Source: Cryoendolithus antarcticus
Lineage: Eukaryota; Ascomycota; Dothideomycetes; Cladosporiales; Cladosporiaceae
Reading direction: 5' to 3'
NCBI GenBank assembly: GCA_002077065.1
Contig: NAJO01000068.1
Span: 94,329-158,328 of the forward strand
DNA length: 64,000 nucleotides
The translations under genes were made by a program, and so were the position numbers. The notes under the pieces are model-generated. The model worked only from the letters and a program-made list of their open reading frames with translations. It did not search any database and had not been told where the DNA came from. Shown here in pieces: positions 12,412-23,619 of the stretch (its first letter is position 1; every line of letters starts with the position of its first letter).

Positions 12412-12883
12412 CTACAATCCCGACTTCGGCTCCTTGTGCACATTGTGCTGATTGCTCGCATTGCTCAACCCACTGCAATTCGTGCAGTTCGTGCATGAAA
12501 TGCAGGAGCTGCAACTATACTGGTGATCAGCGCCTCTCTCACAAACAGGAGCTGTAGTTCCAGCATCTGCGAACAGCTTACCTTTTCATATTGGAACAGT
12601 GACTCAGGCGATCGCTGTCGCGGCATGTTGGGACGATCAGCTCGTGCAACTTATGTGAAGAAGATATCTACATACAATTGGTGGAGTGGTCCGAGTCCTC
12701 GCAGGCGACCATGTTGGAACAATGGTCTAGACGGCTGCTGTTGGTGCCTGGAGGGAGGGTCAGTGATCTGGGACCTTGAGGCGTGGCGGAGGGCATGGGG
12801 TACTTACAATTGCTACTGTTGCTGCAGTCTTTGCAATTCGTCATGTTGCCACAGTCCTTGTTTCCGTCCTGGTCGACAGGCAT
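12412..12883 (-). CDS. Putative four-exon cysteine-rich small protein
   Basis: No single long ORF exists here, but four short exons join in a consistent frame: 12883-12808, 12747-12672, 12614-12582, 12508-12412. Introns are 60, 57 and 73 nt with donors GTAAGT, GTAGAT, GTAAGC and acceptors CCAG, ACAG, GCAG. The predicted protein is 93 aa with 12 cysteines, rich in Asn, Ser and Asp, without a signal peptide. It carries an internal repeat (RLDHCSNM in exon 2, RLSHCSNM in exon 3) and a closing CxxCxxCxxC run in exon 4. The Cys spacing resembles metal-binding proteins, but no family is recognised. Evidence is the repeat, phase agreement of all three introns and the Cys pattern. The second donor (GTAGAT) is non-consensus, and an overlapping GTATGT would break the frame. 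Confidence 0.5.
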
Positions 12884-13612
12884 GATTGGTGATTGAAAGG
12901 TGATGTTGGTCGACGGTCAGTGGTGCGTACGCTCGCTCAGTGTGACTTGGGATTGTGGACACAGCTCTCATGGAATCACAAACTACTTATTCAATTCTAA
13001 AGACCTCACACGTGAACGCCGCGACTTCACAGACGTCGACGAACTCGCGTCGCCGCTATCGCGGGTGATGCCTGATGTAGATAAAGGTCAAGCGAGGTCC
13101 AGTACGTGGCCGTGACGTTGGAGCTGCACGTAGCTATCTCGCTGCGTGCCGTCCGACCTCACTTCGTTCTGCTCACTTGCTTCGAAAATCTAAGAGCTCA
13201 CGGAGAGATGAATGAACGCGTATGGCATGCCTTTATCGTTGGGCTTGTCGTCACCAATATGCTTGCGTACGCCTTTTCGGCCGAGTGACTGCTCGTGATA
13301 TGACAGGCGACGCTGAACGCAACACCGCACAGGATGAACTGAAAGAAGCTGATCGTCATCGCGCATTTGTCTGTGCTATGTACGTGCAACAGTGTGCAAC
13401 TGAGCGAGACTTCACTCTAATACGTACAGCCAACGTATCCCCTTTATTAACCCAGCAAACGACCACTGTTAATCCCAACCGCAACCTGGGTATCGTTTGT
13501 GCAGCTCCCGTCCCATAACGCCGCCCGTTTGACCTGAGCATCTCACGCTGTAATCACAGCCCAGCATTACAGTCATCACTTCTCACCATGTCGCCACCGA
13601 CACCTGCAATAC
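12884..13612. other. Intergenic region; may contain a last exon of the F-box-like gene
   Basis: Mostly without gene signal. An alternative terminal exon of the minus-strand F-box-like gene could lie at 13469-13547 (see that gene). Otherwise nothing recognised. Confidence 0.4.
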
Positions 13613-14704
13613 TCACCTCAGCCAAGCAATCCCCATGATCGTAGTCAGATCCTCCAACGTCATCCCCCCAATCCTCGCACCTCGCTCGATCACCCTCTCC
13701 CTCCTCTCATTCACCACCCGCAATGCACTCCTCACACTAGCCAAATACATCTGACCTATATTGCCCAAGCTCGCGTCCGTTTCCCTCGCCACCCACTCGC
13801 CCTCCTCGATCTCAATCAAGATCCTCCGCCCGGGAACCTGCACCGAGAATCGTTGGATCTTGCCGAGATCCGCTGGGCGAACAGATACAGCCCAAGGCGC
13901 GAAGTACGTCTTGTCTAAGATGAATGTGTTGCGCGCCCAGTACGCTTTGCGATAGAGGTCCATTGTCTCGTAGTAGATCTGACGACAGCTGAGAATGTAG
14001 GGTTCTGGCGCCACGCGTGCGGAGGACAAAGGAATGGAAAGCGCACCCCAGCAGTCGAGCTTGACGTCTAAGAGACTGGTGAAGATCAGGAGGCGTAGTT
14101 CGGCGGGTAGGTGAGTGCAGAAGAGGGACTGGGCTTGATGAAGCGCCGGGGTTGATAAGTCCTGAGGTGCAGGTCTGCGGGTGGCGACAGTTAGGTCGCT
14201 TACATTGCTGAGCGCTGGCGCCAGTGAGACCGCACTTGCTAAGCGGTAGTTGCCGTCGAGCGTTTCTCTGACGGCACTGAGGGTGGCTGGGTCGAGCCTG
14301 GCCACCGGCGTTCGCGCGGGAGGTCCGTTGACTCGTGCATTCCTAGCCCATGCTGAATTGGCTCGCGCGATCCTGTCGGAGGTAGTGCCTGTAGCAGAAC
14401 CGACTACAGGTTGCGGACTGGTTGGTGCCGTTTGCGGAGGTGCGGCGTCTGTGTGTGTCGTATTAGGAAGAGCGGGTTTTGGGATTACACTGACGGTAAG
14501 CGGCGCGGTCGTGGGTGCTTGGCTCGCGGACGCCTCGATCATAGTCGGCGTGCTAGCGGGTGCGACTTTGGCGGAGGAGCCAAACACAGACGCCATGCGA
14601 ACGAGTGAGCGTCTCTTGGGGAGTGGTTCAGCAGACGGTGGTTGCGAGCGCTTGACTCTGATGCTGCGTCCTCGACGCTTTGCGAAGATCTTAGGCAGCG
14701 CCAT
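13613..14704 (-). CDS. F-box/DUF7730-like fungal protein
   Basis: A 363-aa ORF from ATG 14704 (MALPKIFAKRR); the frame upstream to 14728 lacks an ATG. Residues 1-160 are low complexity (Pro/Ala/Thr/Ser) with basic patches. From about residue 205 it shows the F-box-like fungal pattern FCTHLPAELRLLIFTSLL, then LSCRQIYYETMDLYRKAYWARNTFIL, typical of the abundant DUF7730/F-box-related family. Function is unknown; such proteins are often assumed to be substrate adaptors. The stop TGA overlaps a perfect donor (CTGAG|GTGAGT at 13616). A 69-nt intron to an acceptor at 13548 would replace it with a 26-codon exon ending at 13469, giving 388 aa. I cannot choose between the two ends. Confidence 0.72.
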   Translation of the reverse strand: MALPKIFAKRRGRSIRVKRSQPPSAEPLPKRRSLVRMASVFGSSAKVAPASTPTMIEASASQAPTTAPLTVSVIPKPALPNTTHTDAAPPQTAPTSPQPVVGSATGTTSDRIARANSAWARNARVNGPPARTPVARLDPATLSAVRETLDGNYRLASAVSLAPALSNVSDLTVATRRPAPQDLSTPALHQAQSLFCTHLPAELRLLIFTSLLDVKLDCWGALSIPLSSARVAPEPYILSCRQIYYETMDLYRKAYWARNTFILDKTYFAPWAVSVRPADLGKIQRFSVQVPGRRILIEIEEGEWVARETDASLGNIGQMYLASVRSALRVVNERRERVIERGARIGGMTLEDLTTIMGIAWLR

Positions 14705-15540
14705 GAGCCCAGTGTTGAAGCAATTCACTGCCAGAGGCGAAAGGCGCTGACAACGAACGTGACTCTTGCAGAATCAACGTGCAATCACAGCTCGCGCCAC
14801 GGTACTGTTGCTGACCAAAGTACGATAGCCGAGAGGTGAAGTGCAATGAGGAGAAGGTTTCAGTGAAGTCGTACAGCCTCACCTCCGCCCGAGTCGTAGC
14901 AGGTGCGACCCACGCTGTAGACTCTTCGATGAGGCCAAGCTGTCAGAGTAGCGATGCTTCCGCTATACCAGTCAACGTTCGTGTCATACGATAGCCATCA
15001 TCGCCATCTTTGAAAGGCACTTACAAGGTCCTCAGTGAGCTGAGTGATTGACTATCCACTGCTTATGCTGCTCCGATTGCGGTGATGACCGACTGCCAGT
15101 CGAGCTGAGCCACCGCCTATCACGCTATCTGCATTCTGCGAGTGGGTGTGACCTCGTGAACTACGGTGTTGGAAGTGAGGGCACGTCGTGATGACAGACT
15201 ATACCATGACTAGCGCAGACAACGTCTCAGCGAATTGACAGCTGCCAACAAGGCTCGGGACGCAGTCCAAAACGAAACCCTATCTCACCGTTGTGACTGA
15301 CGGTGTGGCTGGAGATCACGCGTACCTTGGTCTAGATGCATAAACCTGCCTGCCCAGTTCAACAACAACCGCATTCCCTTTGACCTACCTCCACCTAGAA
15401 CCTTCTTCACCGCGCAAACACTTTCGCATGCAATAGCACTTCACCCACTATCATCATCTACCACGCGCAGCGGACGTCCGCGCTATGAAACTATCTCATC
15501 TCCCCATTCCGCCTTAGCGAAGCTGGGCGCATACCGAAGC
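14705..15540. other. Divergent intergenic region
   Basis: 836 bp between two divergently transcribed genes. The last 200 bp before 15541 are C/A-rich with CACC and ATCATC blocks, like a fungal leader. No further gene or RNA recognised. Confidence 0.5.
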
Positions 15541-18000
15541 ATGGACGACCTGCAATCATTCCTGGTGAGCTACGGCGGGACGGAACACCAGCAGCACGCC
15601 GACAATCGCATTCCTCATGCACGCTGCTGCTGCGGTAACCCGACGTGCGCGTACCTGAGGCAGAATCAGGCGACCTTGGAGGACCTCGAGAGTGATGTGC
15701 AGAACGCGGCGCGGCTGGGCCAGGTAAGTGACTTCTTAGTGATGAGGCTCATTTCACGTGCATGATGTGTTGTATGTGTCGGAAGTGAAGCTTTGGGTGC
15801 GCATGTTCTGCGCGCCGGGCACGGCGCAATGTCGCAGCTTGCTTCGCCGGTTACGGTCGCGCATGGCAATGCGAAGGCGGATCGCAGGATGTCGCTGATG
15901 GAGTTTTCGCTACAGGCGCTGCTAGTACGCCATGAAGCCTATATGGCTGATGCCGAGAAGGAGCGCGTCGCAATGGCTCAGCATATCGAGGATCTGGATG
16001 GGCAGAAGCAGGAGCTTCAAAGGACGAACGATGGACTTGTCAAGGAGAATCGCACGCTACTGGACCAATTGGAGGCTACGAACAACGCAGTCATTGAATC
16101 CGACTCCGTCTTGACCGCACTGCAGGCTACGCTTCTCTCCACACAGCAGGAGATGCAGAAGCTGTCGCAGCTTGCGAACCGTGCTGAGCTACTGGAAAAG
16201 CAGCTGGAGGAGTTTGAGAGGGAGCAGGCGGATCTGCAGGCTGCACTTGACGCGAAGGAAGATGACCGCAAGTCTTCGACGCGACGATGGAGGGAGGCTG
16301 AGCGCTCACTGGTCAGCATGCAAGACCAGCTCGAGCGGATAGAGCGCGAGGCGAGGGAGGAGAAGGAGAGGCATGTGGAGGTGGTTGGGCGCATGGAGCG
16401 GCGGCGCGTGGTGGAGCAGGAGCTCACGAACACTAGTGGACGACTGAGAGGCGCTGCGCTGGCACGTACCTCAGACACAGGAGGCACCAATGTTGTGTCG
16501 CACTTCGTCAAAGACATCTTATCGGACAACGCGACGCTCCAATTGGGCATCGTGGAGCTCCGAGAGATGCTGCAAAACTCTAACGATGAGGTGGAAACAC
16601 TGCGGCGCCAGCTGTCTGACCATCAGCCATTGGAGGATGACAACGATAGCGATCGCCCGGCACTGGGTCATAGGAATGCCAGTTTACAGGACGAGCTTTC
16701 GCATGCTGCATCCCAGGAGCTACATGTGCACCACCACTATCACGCACCCTCATCGTCTGCGCCGAAACAGGCTGGCACGTTGCGCCGTCCAAGGAAGAAG
16801 CGCTATGGTGCGATCATGCCCGGGACATTTACACCACCAGTCTCAGGAAGAAGCACGCCAAGATCGTCCATGTCCTATGGTACACCATCATCTGTTGCGA
16901 CCATTTTGCAGCAGACCGCCAAGAGCGTGCCGCAACCCATATCGAGTGCCAAGCGGACATCAAGTCAATCATATCAGACCTACCAGAGCGTATACGGCTC
17001 ATCAGGCCCAAGCTCACCACAGTCAACGGTCAATCGCTCCTCGTCACTCTTCGATCGCGTCTTCAGCGATGATGGACGTGAGTCCTCCAGGCCCACCACA
17101 CCCGACACCGAAGACCCTGGCTCTCCGATGTTCCTGCCCCAGCATAGCGAGCGTCCCTCTGGCTCTTCGATGCGTGCCTTCACTGTGCCTAACACGCTTC
17201 GCAAGCCGCAGCAGTCGTCGGTTGGACGCATCTCATTGGACTCGATCCTGGTAGAAGACCTACCACCACTTGATCGCCACTCGCATAGTCGCAATGCGAT
17301 CATTGAGGAGAACGAGAACGAGCACGAGCAACAGACCATCGACACGACCTCACCAGATGAGTACCCCAGTGCAGCCAGTCCATTTACCGACGAGTCAGCG
17401 CTAGACCTCACCAGCACGTCCTTCTACAAACCCCGCCTCCGCCGTGCCGCATCGCACGAGTCCCTCCTCTCGATAGCAGGCATGGACATCCACACTCCGC
17501 AATCTCGGCCCTCGCACATGCTGATCTCACAGCCTGGCCTCACCTCCGGCGCCGTGCTAAGCAACATGCACGCCCAAGCTACCGCCACCCTAGGCTCGTC
17601 CTACTCCGGCGCTGGCCGGAGTCTCCTCTCCGGCATGGCAGCCGATCACCGCGCCTCTCCCAACAAGACCGTCGTCCGCAAAGAAAGTAGCTGGATCTTT
17701 GGCCGTTGGGGCGCTACGCCGGCGCCTCCCACCGCTACGATCTCCTCCGCGAAAGCCACCGCGCCTGCCGCGCAAGCGAGAGGCGGAAGCGTGATCACGG
17801 CTTTGAGCGATAAGGTGTCGACTCACAGTGCAGGTCAGGACTTGGAGGCTACGCCGAAGAAACCGAAGCCGAAGTTGAGGCCGCCTGGGATCAACCAGTC
17901 GGGGCCGATCTTTGGATTCATGCCGGAGGTGAGGGTACAGTATGCGCCTGTTATCAAGGGGCTGGATGAGGAGGCTTTGAGGAGGGCGTTGGATGAGTGA
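15541..18000 (+). CDS. Coiled-coil protein, conserved in fungi, function unknown
   Basis: Exon 1 is 15541-15723 and exon 2 15916-18000, with a 192-nt phase-0 intron (GTAAGT...CTACAG). Splicing joins NAARLGQ to ALLVRHEAYMADAEKERV, making a continuous heptad pattern; the product is 755 aa. Residues 1-60 contain a Cys cluster (CCCGNPTC). Residues 62-270 are a strong coiled coil rich in Glu, Gln, Leu and Lys/Arg. The middle is Ser/Pro-rich and disordered. The last 40 residues (KLRPPGINQSGPIFGFMPEV and what follows) look like a conserved end motif. Coiled coil plus disordered tail suggests a scaffold or cytoskeletal adaptor (inference). An ATG at 15793 in the same frame lies inside the intron and is not the start. 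Confidence 0.8.
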
Positions 18001-18162
18001 AAGGGCAGGGTAAGACCGAGTGTATGGAACGGTCGGGTACGAGGAATGATTGGACTTGGATGACACTTTATGATACCCACACTACGCGTTAACACGATTC
18101 GATTGTATATATGCCATGAACAACGCTCTTGTTAGTAGAGCAATTCCCTTGCTCCATACCCC

Positions 18163-19999
18163 TCAAATCCTCACCTCAGCTGGCACACTTATCTCCAAAA
18201 TCTCCACCCCTTTCTGCAACTCCCCCTTCGTCGGCATCTTCCCCCGCCTCATCAGTTCCGCCGACTGCGCCATATACGGGTCCTTCATCAAGCTAGCTAC
18301 AGCCACGACTTCCTCCCCTTTCGTATAATAAGCAACAAAGCTTTGCTTGCCCTCACTCACGTCCGTCTCGCCCTGGATGACCACGTCGTCGAAGCCCTGC
18401 GGAGTGTGGCCGCAGTAGCGGAGTTGGCCTCCGAGCGCGGACCAGAAGACGGGGATGAAGGATTTGGGGGGCGCGGAGGGGGAGATTATGGTGCGGGCTA
18501 CCGAACGCCCGGCGTTTTGTGCGACGTCCTGGCATAAATTGTCAGCATGGGTAATCACATACGACCTCCTTGGAACAGTGTTAGGAGGCGAAGAAGCTTA
18601 CCCAATGTTCTATACGAACTGGCTTGCCGGCGCCAGAGGGTCCGTGGTAGGGGTAGGTGGCGATATCGCCAATTGCGTAGACATCCTTGACGCCAGGGAG
18701 CTGGAACTTCTCGTCGACCTTGACGGAACCGTCCTTCTCGAGCGTGATTTTGGAATTATCTTTGAGGTAATCGGTTGAAGGCCGGATGCCGACACCCTCG
18801 ATCACCAGGTCCGCGGGTAGCTCAGTACCATCTTTCAATGTTACAGCACCGATCTTGGAAGAATCCGACTTCGATGGTAGACCCTTCTCGACACCAGCGG
18901 AGAGCTTGAACTTGACGCCGTTCTTCTCAAGGATCTTGCGGAAGATGGCTCCAACCTTCTTTCCCATCACCCGCTCCATGGGCTCCTCTTCCATACCGAT
19001 GATCGTAACATCGTGCTTCTTGCCTGCTAGAGCATTGCCAGCCTCCATACCAATGAATGAGCTGCCAATGACAACGACCTTCTTCCCGCCATCCTCGCCA
19101 GCAGCCTTCATGATCTCCTGCACGTCTCCGAGACCTCGTAGCTGGAAGACGTTCCCGAGATCCTTGCCATTGAGACCCTCCATTGGGAGGAACTTTGGCA
19201 GACCACCAGACGCGAGAATGAGCTTGGTGTAGTTGAAAGACTTACCACCCTCTGTGGAGACTTTCTTGGCATCGAAGTCGACCGAGGAGACGGTCTCGCC
19301 GGTGATCATGTCGACATTGCCCTCCTTGTAGAACTCCTCTGGTCTCCATTGAATGGCTTTGAGGTCTGTGATGAGAGCTTTTGAAAGCTTAGTCCGGTCG
19401 ATAGGCAGGTATGGCTCGCGGCCAATGACTGTGATCTTGCCGGTGTAGCCCCCAATCCGGAGCTCCTCGATCGCGCCCTGAGCTCCACCACCAGCTCCGA
19501 CAATGATGGTATGCTCAGCCTCGTTCGGCTTAACCGAGCACTTGATCGTCCCCTTACACCTGCCAGCCTTGATCACGCTCTCCTCTCCTGTAATGTAGAC
19601 GCCATCCTCCTTCTCCTCGACCTTGAACTTCGCCAGTGGGTCGAGGGCAGGTGCATCCTCAACGTCTCCGGTAGCAATCTTGAAGCATGCTCCATGCCAG
19701 GGGCAGGTGATGCGGCCATCACCTGTCACTATGCCCTTTACGAGAGGAGCGCCGTAATGCGTGCAGTTCGGGGACATAGCGTGCAGGCCATCTTGGGCTT
19801 TCACTAGGAGGACTTTGCCACCTTCTATGCCTTCGACTTCGGCTTCTTGCTTCTGGCCGTTCTTCAAGCTGAGCTTGGTGATGTCTTTGAGCTTATATTG
19901 GGTCGCCATGGTGCGGATTCGTGATGTTGTGGATTGAAAGGGTCTACTAAAGGCTTGTGGACGAAGAAATGAAGATAGTAGACGGGAAGCTGATGGCAT
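18163..19999 (-). CDS. Rieske [2Fe-2S] + FAD/NAD-dependent oxidoreductase (AIFM3-like)
   Basis: Two exons, 19999-18602 and 18528-18163, split by a 73-nt phase-0 intron; splicing gives RIEHW|DVAQNAGRS, the family junction. The product is 587 aa. Residues 1-30 form an Arg/Ser-rich likely mitochondrial presequence; an internal ATG (MATQYKL) would give a cytosolic form. A Rieske domain (about 35-125) has CTH and CPWH ligands, in NCTHYGAPL and CPWHGACF. The rest is a pyridine nucleotide-disulfide oxidoreductase with an FAD GxGxxG-like segment (IIVGAGGGAQGA), an NAD segment (VVVIGSSFIGMEAG) and the FAD-binding VYAIGDIA. This fusion is the AIF-like/AIFM3 architecture, widespread in fungi; electron partners are unknown. 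Confidence 0.92.
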
Positions 20000-20667
20000 G
20001 AAAGATGATGTGGGGAGAGTTCACGTGCATGAAAGGACAGTCACAGCTCACGAATGTCAACTACAGTGCGTTTGTATGCAGCACATCATTTGCTGCGCGC
20101 ATTGGAGACTGAGTGTCGTCATGATGGACGTCCGCTGCCGTAAGGTCAATTGCGTTGCCGATGATTGGCTGTTCGTCGGACGCGACTCCCAGGCCCCGCC
20201 AACACGTAAGATGACCACAGCACACGCTCCTATCCTTCATGGTGCACCGGATTCCAGTATTCCGACATGCCCAGACTGGCAGACGCGATGCCATCAGTCA
20301 CTGATTGGGTCAAACAGGAAGAAGTATCGTCACTCCGGAGCCAAGCCTGCATAAAACAGATGCTTCATAATCACCCCTTTCAGTACACATATGCAGATAG
20401 GTACTGCCTGGAAAATCCCGTTAGTATCGTAGGTAGTCGTGCAAGAGTTGCACAACAGTCATTACATTGCCCATGTCCTGAGTGAGGCAGCAACTTCCAC
20501 TAGCCACTGACATTCCCGCCATTCGATCACTAAACACAGCATACGGGCGTAGGCCGCCTCGGTCTCTGCGCACAGTCCTCGAGCGATATACCTTGCTACT
20601 CATAAGACTACCTCATTGCCTTATTGATAAGGCACCCATCATCTCAAATTGCCGATCGAACACAGCA
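20000..20667. other. Divergent intergenic region
   Basis: 668 bp between the AIFM3-like gene (minus) and the DUF829-like gene (plus). The frame of the latter is open upstream to 20482 but the residues there look non-protein-like, so I treat this as leader. Nothing else recognised. Confidence 0.5.
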
Positions 20668-21501
20668 ATGGCGAAACCTACGCCACCCTTCCCCGACTTT
20701 ATCAGCCTGGAAGATGGCATCTCCTACCTCCAACAACCCTCGCCCGCCTCACCCCAGGATCCCGTCTCCCTCATAGTCCTCTGTACCTGGATGTCCGCCC
20801 CTCACCGCCCAATATCCAAGTACATCACGCCCTACCGGACCCTCTACTCTTCTGCCGACATCCTGGTCGTCGAGAATTCAGCGCAAGACGCCATCATCAC
20901 CTCCCTTTCCGCACGAAGACGTATCCTGCAGCCTGCGGTAGATGTGATTGCCAAGTACGCTTCCGAAACCGACGAGCCGAGTCACACAATCCTGCACGCC
21001 TTCTCGAATGGAGGCGGAGCTTGCGGGGTGCTGTTGGCAAGCATGTTGGCCCCCGCTCGACAGCCAAACGCCTGGAAAGCTGTTATACTGGACAGCTGTC
21101 CCGGCACATTCGAGTACAGCACCTTCATCACCGCGGTCTCGATGTCCCTCCCTCGTGCCGGGCTGCTCAGCTACATCGGTCTAGCGGCCGTGCATCTCCT
21201 CGCCTGCGTTGTCTTGATTGACATCAACGTCTTCGGCGGGGATCTGATTGGACGCGTGAGAATTACGTCGAACGACGGGAAGGTCTTTACGAAGGCGACG
21301 CCCAGGTTGTATCTATATTCCGATGGCGATGACTTGGTAAGCTGGCGGGATGTGGAGAAGCATGCGGAGGACGCGAAGGCAAAGGGGTATGAAAGGGTGG
21401 AGATGAAGAAGTTTGAGGGGAGTAAGCATTGCGCTCATGCGATGACTTTTGGGGAGGATTACTGGGAACACGTGGGGAAGCTGATCATGACTGGGCGGTG
21501 A
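20668..21501 (+). CDS. DUF829/TMEM53-type alpha/beta hydrolase-like protein
   Basis: A single exon of 277 aa from ATG 20668 (MAKPTPPFPDF); the longer frame from 20482 starts with unlikely residues. It matches the eukaryotic DUF829 (TMEM53, PaxU-like) family. SLIVLCTWMSAPHRPISKY sits near residues 32-50, followed by a nucleophile-type turn HAFSNGGG (Ser near 113). Then come ILDSCPG, YLYSDGDDLVSW supplying a likely acid, and SKHCAHAM with the likely base His. A hydrophobic segment near residues 165-190 (YIGLAAVHLLACVVLIDINV) could be membrane-associated. Family members are predicted hydrolases at nuclear or ER membranes, and PaxU occurs in an indole-diterpene cluster; no such cluster is seen here. 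Confidence 0.85.
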   Translation: MAKPTPPFPDFISLEDGISYLQQPSPASPQDPVSLIVLCTWMSAPHRPISKYITPYRTLYSSADILVVENSAQDAIITSLSARRRILQPAVDVIAKYASETDEPSHTILHAFSNGGGACGVLLASMLAPARQPNAWKAVILDSCPGTFEYSTFITAVSMSLPRAGLLSYIGLAAVHLLACVVLIDINVFGGDLIGRVRITSNDGKVFTKATPRLYLYSDGDDLVSWRDVEKHAEDAKAKGYERVEMKKFEGSKHCAHAMTFGEDYWEHVGKLIMTGR

Positions 21502-21578
21502 TGCAGAGTATTCATCGAGTCTTTTAGCTTCTGCGACCATCCGCTACTCTACTTGGTCCACGAGCCGCTGATATACGT

Positions 21579-22310
21579 CTATCCCCTAAGACCACCAGCG
21601 ATATGCCGACCTATGGGTGTGATGGCCTTCGATGCCCAGTTCACCTCCGCATCTAGCCGACGATGATAGTCTCCGTCAATCCAATGGGTCATGCTCACAT
21701 CGAACAGGCACCGCCCATCTGGTATCCTCGCGTCCAATTCCATCGTCCAATTCCCGGCTACTGAGTATCCGCGATAGATGATCCAATCCAGTATAAGGTC
21801 ATTATCGCCCAATGTCAAGTGCTTGGTCTGGTCTCCTTCACTGTTCCGTAGCGAGAGATTCCACCAGCGATCGAACGCTATAGTGGCAAGCCCAGTAGCC
21901 CAGGGCTCAAAGCACTCGTGGGTCCCGTCCCTGTACACGATCGAGAAGGTACAGGTCACTGTCGCTTTCGCGAGGTCATCATCCGTTAGGTTATGAACAC
22001 GCCCGGGTAGGAACCAGCCGCTGAGGTAGATGAAGAAGAGATCGTTGCTTGGCAGGTACGTAAGTAAGATTGTGTCATAGGTGAGAGCCGAGTGTGATGC
22101 TTACGAGTTGATTGGGTAGGGCATAGTCTCCAGGAACTCAATTGCGAAAAGCTGATCGGGCTTGGGAGTTGCGCCATAGGTAGCGTTGTCACGTCCCGGG
22201 ATCACATCCTGTGAACGAGCCGTTTCACTCGAGCTGACCGAGAGCTGCTTGCTTGGTGAGCAAGAAGTCAAGGCGGCGAAGCCGAATAGCAGCAGCGCTA
22301 GAAGAGCCAT
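21579..22310 (-). CDS. Secreted paralog 1 of tandem array
   Basis: Exons 22310-22105 and 22047-21579 (57-nt intron, donor GTAAGC, acceptor CCAAG, phase 2) give 224 aa. The signal peptide is about residues 1-18 (MALLALLLFGFAALTSCSP), followed by a variable Ser-rich linker, then NATYGATPKPDQLFAIEF before the intron. Exon 2 carries DLFFIYLSGWF, DDLAKATVTCTFSIVYRDGT, SVAGNWTMELDARIPDGRCL and a 20-residue tail after DGD. N-glycosylation sequons are present (NAT, NLT, NWT and others). It is the copy nearest the DUF829 gene, with which it is convergent (stops 77 bp apart). The upstream 14-bp motif found for copies 2-4 is not evident here. Confidence 0.85.
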
Positions 22311-22630
22311 ATCGCAGATGTCAATGGGTGTCCGAGACTCGCAATTCTTGACTCAGCTACAATGCACAGGAAGTACATTGATGATGGACATCTGCTGCTT
22401 GGAAGACGCATGCACGAACTATGTCTGTGCCGCATCACTGCCGATGATGGCGTTTAAGGCTCCTCTTACTCGCTGCCTAGCCGCGCCGGCAATGTCCACC
22501 GCCGCGTGATGACGGCGAATTTGAGCTACGCACAAGGCATTCTACGACACGCAGTGACAAACATGACCAAGCGTGGTGAGATATATCATGCGATCGCCTG
22601 GCTACGCATCGCGACGATACAAGCACCCAG

Positions 22631-23302
22631 TCACACATGCCTCTGCAAATTTCCGTTCACCCACTGGGTCATCGCGAAATCAAATAAACAAGTACCATCT
22701 GGAAGCCTCGCATCAAACTCCATGGTCCAATTGCGAGACACGACGAACTGCTTGGGTACGTAACCATCGGCCGCGATGTCGTTAGCGCGGAGGCTCATGT
22801 GGTCTGTGGCATGCCCGGTTTCGTTACGAATGCCAATGTGCCGAAATCTATCTAGCATTTTCGACTCTAGTGGGATCGTCCACGGTTTGGAGTGGTCTTG
22901 CGAGCCGTCGGCGTAGATGATGGAGAAGGTGATTGATAGCGTGGCTTTTGCAAGGTCGGCTTCGCTTAGACCTGGAGTCCATTGTGGCCAGAAGTTGGCG
23001 TAGAGGTAGACGTAGTACAGCTCGCCGCTGGTCCATCACTAGCCTCCTCGTCGACTCGTACACGAATTTAGGGACAGCACTCACGATACGATAGGAAAGG
23101 GTGCTACATCGAGGAACTCGATGGTGAAGAGCTGGTCCTTGGCAGGGGTCTTGCCGTACGTGGCATTGTTTCTACCAGGGACCCAGTGTAGTGCAATGGT
23201 CGTGACTGTTTGCTGCGGCCAATGTAGGCGTTGCTGCGGATGTAGCAAGGCCGCGCCGATACTACAGCAAAGTACTACGAAGGTCACGGTGGTTACTTGC
23301 AT
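22631..23302 (-). CDS. Secreted paralog 2 of tandem array
   Basis: Exons 23302-23085 and 23027-22631 (57-nt intron, donor GTGAGT, phase 2) give 204 aa. An N-terminal hydrophobic segment (VTTVTFVVLCCSIGAALL) acts as signal peptide or anchor. It is followed by the linker and NNATYGKTPAKDQLFTIEF. Exon 2 begins SGELYYVYLYANFW and includes LAKATLSITFSIIYADGS, then HIGIRNETGHATDHM and RNWTMEFDARLPDGTCLF. It stops shortly after the conserved end block, so it is the shortest copy. Intact frame. Confidence 0.87.
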
Positions 23303-23605
23303 TGTCAGCGTGTGCTGGGCTTGTGACTGGAATGAGCGAAAGGTGTTACTCTACTTCGATCGAGATGGCGCAAAGCATTCTGCCTGGAGCAATGACGGTA
23401 GCTGCAACAGTGTGGCACAATGAGATGCAGCTGGACCAGTGCCAAGAGTTGGTGGTACGGTGAACACCAACACCTCGCCCTCGTTCCGCGCATGGACATA
23501 CTAGCATAGCCAGCATGTACGACATGACAGCCAATCAATCAAGCGTTTTCGCGGCGGTGGAGCGCGCTCGACATTGAAATCACCAGTCGCAAAGCTAGCA
23601 ATTGA

Positions 23606-23619
23606 CGGCGACTATCTGA
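23606..23619. promoter_or_regulatory. Conserved 14-bp motif upstream of paralog 2
   Basis: CGGCGACTATCTGA, about 304 bp upstream of the paralog 2 start and 280 bp past the paralog 3 stop. It differs at one base from the copies at 24907 and 26172. It contains GATAG on the minus strand, a GATA-factor-like core. Regulatory role is inferred from position only. Confidence 0.4.

Noticed and set aside
15793..15915. In-frame ATG start giving a 735-aa version of the coiled-coil protein
   Set aside because: This segment lies in the 192-nt intron; joining exon 1 (15541-15723) to 15916 gives a continuous coiled coil and a Cys-rich N-terminus.
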